From: Azospirillum sp. TSO22-1
GTDB taxonomy: Bacteria; Pseudomonadota; Alphaproteobacteria; Azospirillales; Azospirillaceae
Direction: 5' to 3'
Assembly (NCBI RefSeq): GCF_003116015.1
Contig: NZ_LGQZ01000023.1
Coordinates: 1-60,493 of the forward strand
Length of the DNA stretch: 60,493 bases
The notes below the pieces were generated by a model. It made no database searches. It was given only the letters and a program-made list of their open reading frames with translations, and was not told where the DNA came from. A program made the position numbers and the translations under genes. Below are positions 44,643-52,956 of the stretch, one piece after another (the stretch's first letter is position 1; each line of letters starts with the position of its first letter).

Positions 44643-45851
44643 TCACTCCGTCGGGAACTTCGCCACCAGATCCTTGGTCTTGCCGCCGCGCGTCACCGTC
44701 ACCGGCAGCCAGGTGCCCGGCCCGGTCTTCTGCACCGCTCCGGTCAGGTCGCCGGCCACGCGCACCGGCTTGCCGGCGGCGGCGGTGACGATGTCGCCGC
44801 GCTTCAGGCCGCTGGCCTCGGCGACGCTGCCCGGCAGCACGTCGGCGATCTTCACGCCGGCCTTGTCCGGTTCCAGCATGACGCCGAAGCGCGGCTTGGG
44901 CGGGCCGGAAGGCTCGCCGCCGCTGTCGATGCCGAACACCGCGTCGGCGATCTTGCCGTCCAGGTCCTTGCACGGCCGGTCGGCGTCCCACGGCAGCAGC
45001 ACCAGCGAATCGGGGATGCCGAGGTCGGCCAGCTGGTGCGGGATGCCGAAGCGGTTCTGCACGTGGCCGGCGCCGACGATGGTCACCACGGTGCGCCCGG
45101 TCTTCCGGTGGGTCTCGGCGATGCGTTCGGCCATGGCGCGGTCCCACACCGACTGCGCCTCGATGAAGTTGCGGAAGCGCGCGGAGTCGCGGTCCACCGC
45201 CTGCTCCTCCGGCCCGTGCTGGCCCAGCACCGTGGCGAGGAAGTCGCGGTACTCGGCCGTGGGCGGCGCGGCGGTGCCGACCCCTTCGCGGTCCGCCTCG
45301 GGGATCGAGGCCCAGCCGCCCTTGCTGGTGCGGCGGACGAGGTCCTGCTCGACGTTGAGCGCCACCAGCGGCACGCGGTTCATGCGGGCGAAGTGCAGGA
45401 TCGGCAGGTAGAGCTGCGGGTCGAAGCCCCACACCGTGCGCCAGTCCACCTCGCGCAGGAAATCCGCCTCGCCCAGCATGCCGTCCACCCAGCGGTCGAG
45501 CACCGCCTGCTTGGACCGCGGGACCATCTCCATCGCCACCGCCAGCCGGGCGTTCAGGCCGTAGAGCTGGTTGAGCGTCTGGAGCTGCCAGCGGTGCTGC
45601 TCGGTGCTGTCGTGCCGCTCGCCCAGCAGCACGGCCGGCGCCTTCGCCGCCCGCTCCAGCAGCGCGTCGCGCGGCATCGGCTTGCCGGCGGCGTCGGCCC
45701 AGGTGCCCGGCGGCACGCACTTCGCGGCCTCCGCGGGCGCGGGCGCAGCCTCGACCGGCGGCGCGGCGGCGGGCGCCGAGTGGGACTCGGAGACGACGCA
45801 GCCGCCCAGCAGCAACAGGGGCAGCAGCAGGGCGCACGGGCGAAGCGGCAC
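44643..45851 (-). CDS. ChaN-like lipoprotein with C-terminal PDZ domain
   Basis: A 402-aa precursor with a lipoprotein signal (ALLLPLLLLGGC, lipobox LGGC). The core is a ChaN/haem-binding-uptake-like domain: VLLGERHDSTEQHRWQL near the N-terminus, MEMVPRSKQAVLDRW, and VVTIVGAGHVQNRFGIPH. The last 95 residues are a PDZ domain (RFGVMLEPDKAGVKIADVLPGSVAEASGLKRGD). The GTG at 45851 is chosen, since it places the signal at the N-terminus and AAGGA lies upstream. ChaN relatives bind haem or iron-haem dimers; whether this one does is inference. Divergent from an SDR gene. Confidence 0.88.
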   Translation of the reverse strand: MPLRPCALLLPLLLLGGCVVSESHSAPAAAPPVEAAPAPAEAAKCVPPGTWADAAGKPMPRDALLERAAKAPAVLLGERHDSTEQHRWQLQTLNQLYGLNARLAVAMEMVPRSKQAVLDRWVDGMLGEADFLREVDWRTVWGFDPQLYLPILHFARMNRVPLVALNVEQDLVRRTSKGGWASIPEADREGVGTAAPPTAEYRDFLATVLGQHGPEEQAVDRDSARFRNFIEAQSVWDRAMAERIAETHRKTGRTVVTIVGAGHVQNRFGIPHQLADLGIPDSLVLLPWDADRPCKDLDGKIADAVFGIDSGGEPSGPPKPRFGVMLEPDKAGVKIADVLPGSVAEASGLKRGDIVTAAAGKPVRVAGDLTGAVQKTGPGTWLPVTVTRGGKTKDLVAKFPTE

Positions 45852-45979
45852 GGGGATCGTCCTTGGGCGGAATGGGCTTTTGTCTAGGTTGGGCTGGCTC
45901 CCGCACCGTTCAATCCACCGAACGGCGGGGAGCCGGAAGGGCATGGCGCGCCCCGGCGATCCGCGCTATCGTGCGCCGC

Positions 45980-46717
45980 ATGCCGCACCGTAAGACCGTG
46001 ATCCTCACCGGAGCCAGCCGAGGCATCGGCCACACCACCGTGCAGCGGTTCAGCGCCGAGGGCTGGCGCGTGATCTCCTGCTCGCGCGAGGACGTGCCCG
46101 ACCACTGCCGCCGCGACCCGAACTGGACGCACCACCTCACCGCCGACCTGTCGGATCCGGAGAGCCGCGCCGCCTTCGTCAAGGAGGCCAGCGCGGCGTT
46201 GGACGGCGATCCGCTGCACGCGCTGGTCAACAACGCCGGCGTCTCGCCGAAGACGCCGATCAAGGAGCGCCTGGGCTGCCTGAACGGCGACATCGCCGGC
46301 TGGTACCGGGTGTTCGAGCTGAACTTCTTCGCGCCCCTGGTGCTGGCCCGCGGCTTCGCGGCGCCGCTGGCGCGCGGCAAGGGGGCCATCGTCAACGTCA
46401 CCTCGATCGCCGGCCATTCGGTGCACGCCTTCGCCGGCTCCGCCTATTCGACGTCGAAGGCGGCGCTGTCCGGCCTGACCCGCGAGATGGCGGTGGAGTT
46501 CGCCGAGATCGGCGTGCGCGTCAACGCCGTGGCGCCGGGCGAGATCGAGACCTCCATGACCGGCCCGGAGTACGATGTGCTGATCCCGCGCATCCCGCTG
46601 AAGCGCATGGGCACGCCGGAGGAGGTCGCCTCGGTGATCTTCAGCCTGTGCGGGCCTGATTACCAGTACGTGACGGGGACGGAGATCTTCATCACCGGCG
46701 GGCAGCACCTGTATTGA
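45980..46717 (+). CDS. Short-chain dehydrogenase/reductase
   Basis: A 245-aa classical SDR: TGASRGIG cofactor motif at about 10-17, NNAG, a Ser in NVTSIAG, and the YxxxK pair in YSTSKAA. The C-terminus (GTEIFITGGQHLY) matches the family's GxxxxVDGG end. Start ATG 45980 fits the beta-alpha-beta start (HRKTVILTGAS). The substrate and the preference for NAD(H) or NADP(H) are unknown. Confidence 0.92.
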   Translation: MPHRKTVILTGASRGIGHTTVQRFSAEGWRVISCSREDVPDHCRRDPNWTHHLTADLSDPESRAAFVKEASAALDGDPLHALVNNAGVSPKTPIKERLGCLNGDIAGWYRVFELNFFAPLVLARGFAAPLARGKGAIVNVTSIAGHSVHAFAGSAYSTSKAALSGLTREMAVEFAEIGVRVNAVAPGEIETSMTGPEYDVLIPRIPLKRMGTPEEVASVIFSLCGPDYQYVTGTEIFITGGQHLY

Positions 46718-46728
46718 GAGCCGGCCTG

Positions 46729-46755
46729 CCCTCCCCCGCCGGAGGCGGGGGAGGG
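46729..46755. terminator. Palindrome between convergent SDR and Hpt genes
   Basis: A 12-bp perfect stem (46729-46740 with 46744-46755) with a 3-base loop, of the same CCCTCCCCC...GGGGGAGGG family as the repeat behind mtgA. It can end transcription from both directions; no clear T-run. Confidence 0.6.
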
Positions 46756-46761
46756 AGAAAA

Positions 46762-47538
46762 TCACCCCAGATTGAAGCGCGTCACCGCCGCGGCGAGGTC
46801 GTCGCCGAAGTGCTCGCCGACGCGGATCACCGCCACGCCCGGCGGAATCTCCTTGAGCGCCGGGTTGTCCAGGCTCATGGAGGTCAGCAGCGCCATCGGC
46901 ACGCCCTTGGTCACGCTCATGGCACCCAGGCCGCGGATGAGGTCGAGGCCGGACAGCCCGTCCATCACCATCGACGCGATCAGCATGTCGGGCGGCACGC
47001 GCACCGCGTGGCTGATCGATTCGATGGGGTCGTTCACCGTCACCGTGCGGAAGCCGCAGGCCGCCAGCTCGTTGCCGACCTTCTTGGCCACCACCTTGCT
47101 CGGCGTCACCAGCATCACCTCGACGTTGCGGATCTCCACGTCCGTCACGTCGAAGCGGTAGCGCACCGGCAGGGTACGGATGATCTGGTTGGTCTCGCCG
47201 ATCGCCGGCTGTTCGGCGCGGTCCACCACCTCGGCGATGCGGTCGAGGAAGACCGGCAGGTCCACCCGCTCACGCGGGTCGAGGCGGGTGACGCCGCTCA
47301 GGTAGTCCTCCAGGCGGTGCGCGATCAGGCTGACCGTCGGGAAGCCGAAGGAGGTGCCCATGCCCTTGAAGTTGTGCGCCTCCAGCCGGAGCACGCCGAT
47401 CACGTCGGCCGCGTCGCGGGTCCCGTTCGCCAGACCGTCGAGCGCGTCGTACATGGTCTGCAGACGGTCGCGGGCGTCGTCGACGAACTCGACGCGCAAC
47501 TGGTCTTCGAGATCCTCGGTCAGCTTGCCTTTGGCCAT
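46762..47538 (-). CDS. Hpt domain protein with pseudo-receiver domain
   Basis: A 258-aa two-domain signalling protein. The N-terminal half is an Hpt helical bundle with the phosphotransfer motif EAHNFKGMG (His55). The C-terminal half (from about 138) folds like a receiver (NVEVMLVTPSKVVAKKVGNELAACGF; PDMLIASMVMDGLSGLDLI; VPMALLTSMS), but the acidic pair, the phospho-Asp (Ser here) and the conserved Lys are missing. It may relay phosphate by the Hpt part only, with the other domain as a binding platform. Partners are not adjacent. Confidence 0.82.
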   Translation of the reverse strand: MAKGKLTEDLEDQLRVEFVDDARDRLQTMYDALDGLANGTRDAADVIGVLRLEAHNFKGMGTSFGFPTVSLIAHRLEDYLSGVTRLDPRERVDLPVFLDRIAEVVDRAEQPAIGETNQIIRTLPVRYRFDVTDVEIRNVEVMLVTPSKVVAKKVGNELAACGFRTVTVNDPIESISHAVRVPPDMLIASMVMDGLSGLDLIRGLGAMSVTKGVPMALLTSMSLDNPALKEIPPGVAVIRVGEHFGDDLAAAVTRFNLG

Positions 47539-47663
47539 GGGGAACGGTTCCGGGTCGGGGGGACGGGGCTGTGTTGCCCGCCGGAGGGTACACCAGAATC
47601 GTTAAGCGAAACAAACGCTCCCTGGCCGGACCAAACGACGCGGCCCACGGCGGAAAGGAGTGC

Positions 47664-48209
47664 TCAGACGCGCGCCAGCAGGTCGTTGAACCACGCCAGC
47701 CGCGCCTCGGCGACGGCGATGTCGTGGTCGAGGAACGCCGGCAGATAGCCGTCGTCGCCGGCGTGGCGGCGCTTCAGGTCGCCCAGGCGCGCCAGCTCCA
47801 TCTCGTGCATGGAGACGAGGTTGTCGATCTGCTCGCGCTGCGACTCGGCGTCCAGCAGGTGCAGGAAGCGCAGCTTCAGGCTGATCACCAGCTTGTTCAG
47901 CCCGTCGGCCGAAGGCGTGCGCACGTTGGCGCGCATCAGCGTGTCGAACTCCGCCCGGCCGACCGCGGTGGGGCCGAGCAGCGCGTTGTCCTCCATGCCG
48001 GTGCCGTCCAGCGCCTCGATCAGGCCCTCGTAGCGCAGCATCTCCAGCGACGTGCCCATGAGGTCGAGCGACGGGCCGACGATGCGGTCGAGGAAGTGGC
48101 GGATCGAGCCGGCCAAGTCCGCATAGCGCATCGCCCCGCCCTGGATGAGCGTGCCGAGCACGGCAAGCCGGACGGCTTCCTTCGGCATCAGCGAATTGTC
48201 GCGGTACAT
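47664..48209 (-). CDS. PadR-like winged-helix regulator
   Basis: A 181-aa protein with a winged-helix N-terminal half (PKEAVRLAVLGTLIQGGAMRYADLAG; LEMLRYEGLIEA) and a helical C-terminal half (LKLRFLHLLDAESQREQIDNLV) as in PadR regulators, where it serves for dimerisation. The ATG at 48209 follows a GGAGG site. The target is unknown; PadR proteins usually control their own or adjacent genes. The assignment is tentative because the wing region is atypical. Confidence 0.7.
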   Translation of the reverse strand: MYRDNSLMPKEAVRLAVLGTLIQGGAMRYADLAGSIRHFLDRIVGPSLDLMGTSLEMLRYEGLIEALDGTGMEDNALLGPTAVGRAEFDTLMRANVRTPSADGLNKLVISLKLRFLHLLDAESQREQIDNLVSMHEMELARLGDLKRRHAGDDGYLPAFLDHDIAVAEARLAWFNDLLARV

Positions 48210-48395
48210 GGCGGCCTCCACGGGTCGTCGGCGGGCGACGAAGGGTCGCCCACTCGCCTAAGCTAATCGCGATCGCCTCGCAAGTCCAGGGGTCAAGCGG
48301 GAGCCGGCCCTTTGTCACCGCGCCCCGTGCCGTCCGGAACGGCCGGGCGCCGGACCTGTTGCCGGAAGAGGCACCGAGGAGACGAGGAGACGACC

Positions 48396-48896
48396 GTGAC
48401 CAAGCTCGCACCGCTCGCCGCAGCCCTGCTTCTGGGCATCGTCGGCACCGCGCTCGCGCAGCAGCCGGATCAGCAGCACCAGCAGGGACAGGCGCGGAAG
48501 GCGCAGCCGCAGCCCCGCCCGCAGCTTCCCAACGACCAGCGCCCGAAAGCCGATGAGCACGTGTCCAGTGGCCGCACCATCGGGCGCGGCGACACCACCA
48601 GCATCGGCGACCAGCACGGCCGGCCGGCCGGCGACGCGCTGGCGCGCCCGGCCGACCCGAACACGGCGGCGCCGGCCGACGGCACGACGCCGACCGCACG
48701 CAAGGGCGACACCGCCGCCACCAGTTCCAAGACCGGCGTCGGCGCCGGCAGCATGGGCGAGGACACGGGCGACAAGCGCCGCCGCCCGGCCACCGCCGAG
48801 CGGCCGGTCGGCCCCGACGACTCGTACAGCGTCGCCCCCGGCGGGCGCACCCCGCCGCCGGGCAGCTCCGGCTCGTCCGGCCAGCCGCAGCGGTAG
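48396..48896 (+). CDS. Secreted low-complexity protein
   Basis: A 166-aa precursor starting at GTG 48396 (GAGGAGAC site). It has a signal peptide (TKLAPLAAALLLGIVGTALAQ) followed by a Gln/Pro-rich segment and a disordered Gly/Thr/Asp/Pro-rich tail. No domain recognised; it is likely periplasmic or secreted and unstructured. The frame's coding bias supports a real gene. A strong terminator lies just downstream. Confidence 0.6.
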   Translation: MTKLAPLAAALLLGIVGTALAQQPDQQHQQGQARKAQPQPRPQLPNDQRPKADEHVSSGRTIGRGDTTSIGDQHGRPAGDALARPADPNTAAPADGTTPTARKGDTAATSSKTGVGAGSMGEDTGDKRRRPATAERPVGPDDSYSVAPGGRTPPPGSSGSSGQPQR

Positions 48897-48903
48897 GAAC
48901 GCG

Positions 48904-48935
48904 AAAGGGCCCGGAGGATCGCCTCCGGGCCCTTT
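48904..48935. terminator. Bidirectional terminator between convergent genes
   Basis: AAAGGGCCCGGAGG and CCTCCGGGCCCTTT pair perfectly (14 bp) around ATCG. A-run on the left and T-run on the right mean it can stop both the secreted-protein gene and hemA transcripts. Confidence 0.9.
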
Positions 48936-48958
48936 GCGGTTCAGAGAACGGCCGTCGT

Positions 48959-50173
48959 TCAGGCCGCCAGCTTCAGCTCCAGCTCGTCCCACACGTCGCG
49001 CAGCGAGGCGACGAGGTGCGCCATCATGGCGTCGTCGTGCAGCGGCGTCGGCGTGAAGCGCAGCCGCTCGGCACCGCGCGGCACGGTCGGGTAGTTGATC
49101 GGCTGGACGTAGATGTTGTGGCGCTCCATCAGCAGGTCCGACGCCCGCTTGCAGCGCTTGGCGTCGCCCACCATGACCGGCACGATGTGGCTGACGCTGT
49201 CCATCACCGGCAGGCCGGCCTCGGCGAACAGGCGCTTCAGGGTGGCGGCGCGCTCCTGGTGGCGGGTGCGCTCGGCCTGGCTGGACTTCAGGTGGCGGAT
49301 CGAGGCGAGCGCGCCGGCCGCCAGCACCGGGGCCAGCGAGGTCGAGAAGATGAAGCCGTGCGCGAAGGAGCGCACGCAGTCGATCAGCGCCGCCGAGCCG
49401 GTGATGTAGCCGCCCTGCACGCCGAACGCCTTGCCCAGCGTGCCCTCGATGATGTCGATGCGCTGCATGGCGCCGTCGCGCTCCGCCACGCCGGCGCCGC
49501 GCGGGCCGTACATGCCCACCGCGTGCACCTCGTCGATGTAGGTCAGCGCGCCGTGCTTCTGGGCGACATCGACGATGGCGTGGATCGGGGCGATGTCGCC
49601 GTCCATGGAATAGACGCTCTCGAACGCCACCAGCTTCGGCCGGCGCGGGTCGGCGGCGCTCATCAGCTCGTCGAGGTGCTCGGGGTCGTTGTGGCGGAAG
49701 ACGTGCCGCTCGGCGCCCGAGTTGCGGATGCCGGTGATCATCGAGTTGTGGTTCAGCGCGTCGGAATAGATGATGCAGTTCGGCAGCAGCTTGCCCAGCG
49801 TGCCCAGCGCCGCGTCGTTCGACACGTAGCCCGAGGTGAAGAGCAGCGCGCCCTCCTTGCCGTGCAGGTCGGCCAGCTCGCGCTCCAGCAGCACGTGGTA
49901 GTGGTTGGTGCCGGAGATGTTGCGGGTGCCGCCGGCGCCGGCGCCGACCTCGTCGAGCGCCTTGTGCATGGCCTCCAGCACCACCGGGTTCTGGCCCATG
50001 CCGAGGTAGTCGTTGGAGCACCAGACGGTGATGGTGCGCTCCCGGCCGGCGGAGTCGCGATAGGTCGCCCGGGGGAACGTGCCGGCGTGCCGCGCCAGGT
50101 CGGCGAACACGCGGTAGCGGCCCTCCTGCTTGAGAGTCTCGATCTGGCTCTTGAAGAAGCTCTCGTAGTCCAT
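48959..50173 (-). CDS. hemA: 5-aminolevulinate synthase
   Basis: A 404-aa PLP enzyme that condenses glycine with succinyl-CoA to 5-aminolevulinate, the first step of haem (and bacteriochlorophyll or cobalamin) synthesis in alphaproteobacteria. It starts [49 protein letters not shown], and the PLP Lys in [14 protein letters not shown] (about 247) are clear. ATG 50173 is chosen by family alignment. It uses succinyl-CoA, tying it to the suc operon in this window. A TTGA-N6-TCAA box lies upstream. Confidence 0.97.
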   Translation of the reverse strand: MDYESFFKSQIETLKQEGRYRVFADLARHAGTFPRATYRDSAGRERTITVWCSNDYLGMGQNPVVLEAMHKALDEVGAGAGGTRNISGTNHYHVLLERELADLHGKEGALLFTSGYVSNDAALGTLGKLLPNCIIYSDALNHNSMITGIRNSGAERHVFRHNDPEHLDELMSAADPRRPKLVAFESVYSMDGDIAPIHAIVDVAQKHGALTYIDEVHAVGMYGPRGAGVAERDGAMQRIDIIEGTLGKAFGVQGGYITGSAALIDCVRSFAHGFIFSTSLAPVLAAGALASIRHLKSSQAERTRHQERAATLKRLFAEAGLPVMDSVSHIVPVMVGDAKRCKRASDLLMERHNIYVQPINYPTVPRGAERLRFTPTPLHDDAMMAHLVASLRDVWDELELKLAA

Positions 50174-50284
50174 CTCGCGGGATCCGTTCACAGTGCCGGG
50201 GCGTCGGTGCCACCAACGGCGATCGTCCAAACGATGTGCGCCGTATGTAGGATGGCATCATTGTTTCCCGGACGCTACCCGGCA

Positions 50285-50298
50285 TTGACCGAAATCAA
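50285..50298. promoter_or_regulatory. FNR/FixK-type box upstream of hemA
   Basis: TTGACCGAAATCAA matches TTGA-N6-TCAA, with 9 of 10 positions of TTGAT-N4-ATCAA kept. It lies about 112 bp ahead of the hemA ATG. In several alphaproteobacteria hemA is oxygen-controlled through FnrL or FixK; this site is a candidate for the same. Confidence 0.6.
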
Positions 50299-50380
50299 CC
50301 GTCCGGGGAACGGAGCATCATGGGCGCGCGAGGCCTGGAGCGGCACTCGGAATTCCAGGACAAGGACACTCTTCCAAGAC

Positions 50381-50465
50381 CGTCATGCCCGTGCTTGACA
50401 CGGGCATCCACGCAGACGTCGCCAAGCGCCGAGCGTGGAGGCCGGGTCCGGGCCCGGCCATGACG
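50381..50465. repeat. REP-like imperfect inverted repeat
   Basis: CGTCATGCCCG near 50381 and the inverted copy ending CATGACG at 50465 enclose inner arms reading towards CCACGC/GCGTGG. It resembles the 'GTCATGCCCG...' proteobacterial REP class and differs from the one at 30011. Intergenic, between hemA promoter and the antitoxin-like ORF. Apart from it and the FNR box, 50174-50478 holds nothing I can identify. Confidence 0.7.
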
Positions 50466-50478
50466 AATGAAAAAAGCG

Positions 50479-50640
50479 TCAGGTCCGCGTCGGCACATTC
50501 CTGCATTGCGGGCGCGGCGTGCGCCGTCCGGCCGCCAGATCGAGCAGCCAGCGGCGCACCACCTCATGCGGAACCACACGCCCCGCATCCGCGTCGGCCA
50601 CGCCGACCCGGATGGCGTCGCGCTTTGGGTCCGCGTCCAC
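50479..50640 (-). CDS. Antitoxin-like small protein (53 aa)
   Basis: GTG 50640 starts an ORF 3 bases after the aminotransferase stop and in the same frame. The product is DADPKRDAIRVGVADADAGR followed by VVPHEVVRRWLLDLAAGRRT and ends at TGA 50479. The ADADAGRVVPHEVVRRWL pattern matches the C-terminal part of Arc/CopG-like antitoxins (G-R-x-V-x-H-E-x-V-x-x-W-L). The N-terminal DNA-binding strand region is short or missing, and no toxin gene follows. It could be a genuine small gene, a degraded antitoxin, or a lost C-terminal extension of the aminotransferase frame. Confidence 0.4.
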   Translation of the reverse strand: MDADPKRDAIRVGVADADAGRVVPHEVVRRWLLDLAAGRRTPRPQCRNVPTRT

Positions 50641-50643
50641 CCC

Positions 50644-52026
50644 CTACCCCTTCAGCACCGGCACCGCGGCGTCCAGCGCCTTCTCCAGGCGGTCAAACAT
50701 GGCGCCGACCTCCGCCTCGGTGATGATCAGCGGCGGGCAGAGCGCCAGGCTGTCGCCCATGGCGCGGGAGATCAGGCCGTTCTCCTGGCACAGCCCGTTG
50801 ACCCGGGCGCCGGCCATGCCGACCGGCTCGAACGGCAGCTTGGTCGCCTTGTCGGCCACCAGCTCCAGCGCGCCGATCAGGCCGGTGCCGCGCGTCTCGC
50901 CGACCAGCGGGTGGTCCGACAGCGCATGCAGCCGGCGCTGGAACACCGGCGCCACCGAGCGGACGTGACCCAGCACGTCCTGCTCGTCGTAGATCGCCAG
51001 CGTCTCCAGCGCCACCGCCGCCGACACCGGGTGGGCGGAGTAGGTGTAGCCGTGGCCGAAGGTGCCGATCTTCTCGCTCTCCACGACGCAGGCCTGGTAG
51101 ACCGCCTCCGACACCATCACCGCCGAGATCGGCAGGTAGCCCGACGACAGCGCCTTGGCGCAGGTCAGGATGTCCGGCTGCATGCCGAAGGTCTGCGTGC
51201 CCCAGTAGTTGCCGGTGCGCATGAAGCCGCAGATCACCTCGTCGGCGACCAGCAGGATGTCGTATTTCTTCAACACCGGCTGGATCTTCTGGAAGTAGGT
51301 GGCCGGCGGCACGATGACGCCGCCGGCACCCATGATCGGCTCGGCGAACATGGCGGCGATGGTGTCCGGCCCCTCGGCCAGGATGAAGGCCTCCAGGCTC
51401 TCGGCCAGGCGGGTGGCGAACGCCTCCTCGCTCTCGCCCGCTTCCGCGAAGCGGTAATGGTGCGGGCAGTCGGCGTGCAGGATGCGGGCGATCGGCAGGT
51501 CGAAGTCGCGGTGGTTGTTCGGCAGGCCGGTCAGGCTGGCGGTCGCCACCGTCACGCCGTGGTAGGCCTTGTTGCGCGACAGGATCTTCTTCTTCTCCGG
51601 CCGGCCCAGCGCGTTGTTGTAGTACCAGATCAGCTTGATCGCCGTGTCGTTCGCCTCGGAGCCCGAGTTGGCGAAGAACACCTTGGACATCGGCACCGGC
51701 GCCCGGGCGATCAGCGCCTCGGCGAGGTCGATGCCGGGGTCGTGCGACTTGTGCCCGAAGACGTGGTAGGTCGGCAGCTTGCGCATCTGCCGCGCCGCCG
51801 CCTCGACCAGACGCTCGTTGTCGAAGCCCAGCGACACGCACCACAGGCTGGCCAGCCCCTCGATGTACTCCTTGCCGGAGTCGTCATAGACGTACACGCC
51901 CTTGCCGCGCTCGACGATCAGCGGCCCGGTGGTCTCGTGGACCTTCAGGTTGGTGTACGGGTGCAGAAAGTGCGCCTTGTCGCGGCTGGCGGCCGAGTTG
52001 CCGATGGCGGTGGTGCCGGTGGTCAT
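50644..52026 (-). CDS. Class III (omega) aminotransferase
   Basis: A 460-aa PLP aminotransferase of the acetylornithine/omega family, closest by eye to putrescine or beta-alanine:pyruvate types annotated as aspartate aminotransferase family. It has the PLP-phosphate region FFANSGSEANDTAIKL, LVADEVICGFMRTG (Asp for the pyridine nitrogen) and the Schiff-base Lys in TCAKALSSGYLPI near 290. ATG 52026 follows GGGAGG at about 52030-52036. Substrate is open. A small ORF is joined to its 3' end. Confidence 0.92.
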   Translation of the reverse strand: MTTGTTAIGNSAASRDKAHFLHPYTNLKVHETTGPLIVERGKGVYVYDDSGKEYIEGLASLWCVSLGFDNERLVEAAARQMRKLPTYHVFGHKSHDPGIDLAEALIARAPVPMSKVFFANSGSEANDTAIKLIWYYNNALGRPEKKKILSRNKAYHGVTVATASLTGLPNNHRDFDLPIARILHADCPHHYRFAEAGESEEAFATRLAESLEAFILAEGPDTIAAMFAEPIMGAGGVIVPPATYFQKIQPVLKKYDILLVADEVICGFMRTGNYWGTQTFGMQPDILTCAKALSSGYLPISAVMVSEAVYQACVVESEKIGTFGHGYTYSAHPVSAAVALETLAIYDEQDVLGHVRSVAPVFQRRLHALSDHPLVGETRGTGLIGALELVADKATKLPFEPVGMAGARVNGLCQENGLISRAMGDSLALCPPLIITEAEVGAMFDRLEKALDAAVPVLKG

Positions 52027-52173
52027 GGAGCCTCCCATTGGACTTCGGGGTTCGTCCCCGAGCGTTCGAGATCTTAAACACCCCCGGCGAGGGATGCCAC
52101 ACCCGCATCACGGCCTTGCGCCGGACGGGGGGCCGGGCTCCAATGGCGATCTCCGCATCCGAGAGGCCCGGCC

Positions 52174-52803
52174 ATGCCCACGCTCTACCTGATCCCCAGC
52201 AGCGCCGCCATGGCGCCGCACATCCTGCTGCGCGAGATCGGCGCGCCGTTCGAGCTGGTCGTCCTCGACAAGACGCGCGGCGAACACCAGTCGCCGGAAT
52301 ACCTCAGGCTCAACCCGAACGGCCGGGTGCCGACGCTGGTGGACGGCGACCTGGTGATCTTCGAGTCGGCGGCGATCTGCCTGCACCTGGTGGACACCCA
52401 CCGGCACGCCCGGCTCGCCCCGCCGGCCGGCACGCCGGAGCGGGCGCGCTTCACCCAGTGGCTCGTCTACCTGACCAACACGGTGCAGGCCGACATGATG
52501 CTGTACTTCTACCCCGAGCGCTTCGCCCCGGCCGAGGTGGCGGAGCGCGTCAAGGCCATGGCGGTCGACCGCCTGATGGGCCAGTTCGGCCTGCTCGACA
52601 ATGAGTTGGAGGGGCGCGAGTTCCTGGTGGGCCACCACTTCACGGCGGCCGACGCCTACCTGTTCATGGTGGCGCGCTGGACCCGCCACATGCCGCGCAA
52701 GGCGCGCGACCTGCCGCACCTCGGCCCCTATCTGGCGCGCATCCAGGCGCGGCCCAGCGTGCAGGCCGTCTACGCAGCCGAGGGTTGCGAGTCGTTCTAT
52801 TGA
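52174..52803 (+). CDS. Glutathione S-transferase family protein
   Basis: A 209-aa GST: thioredoxin-like N-terminal domain (MPTLYLIPSSAAMAPHILLREIG with a Ser-Ser pair in the catalytic position, NPNGRVPTLVDGD, ESAAICLHL) and a helical C-terminal domain (EGREFLVGHHFTAADAYLFM). It acts in glutathione conjugation or reduction of electrophiles in the cytoplasm. Divergent from the aminotransferase. Confidence 0.92.
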   Translation: MPTLYLIPSSAAMAPHILLREIGAPFELVVLDKTRGEHQSPEYLRLNPNGRVPTLVDGDLVIFESAAICLHLVDTHRHARLAPPAGTPERARFTQWLVYLTNTVQADMMLYFYPERFAPAEVAERVKAMAVDRLMGQFGLLDNELEGREFLVGHHFTAADAYLFMVARWTRHMPRKARDLPHLGPYLARIQARPSVQAVYAAEGCESFY

Positions 52804-52828
52804 ATCCAGAACGCGCAAGAATGCGCCA

Positions 52829-52854
52829 ATTAGTTCGGTATCGTACTAATTTTT
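52829..52854 (+). terminator. Weak terminator after the GST gene
   Basis: ATTAGT (52829-52834) pairs with ACTAAT (52845-52850), the stem extends with a bulge (CGCC/GGCG), and TTTT follows. Plausible but weak Rho-independent terminator between gst and the chemoreceptor gene. Confidence 0.4.
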
Positions 52855-52956
52855 GGCGAAGGCCGATTTCTTAACGAGTTGGTAAGGCTGCAGTTCCCTC
52901 TGTAAGCCGGATACCCTCACACAGAATGAGGGCTCCGTCATACTGAGGATGGACGC

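Noticed and set aside
50318..50588. Small ORFs over the REP element ahead of hemA
   Set aside because: Peptides such as FVMAGPGPGLHARRLAT are the usual translation of this REP class.
50467..52077. 536-aa plus-strand ORF across the aminotransferase
   Set aside because: Antisense shadow with no domain; a PLP enzyme is complete on the other strand.
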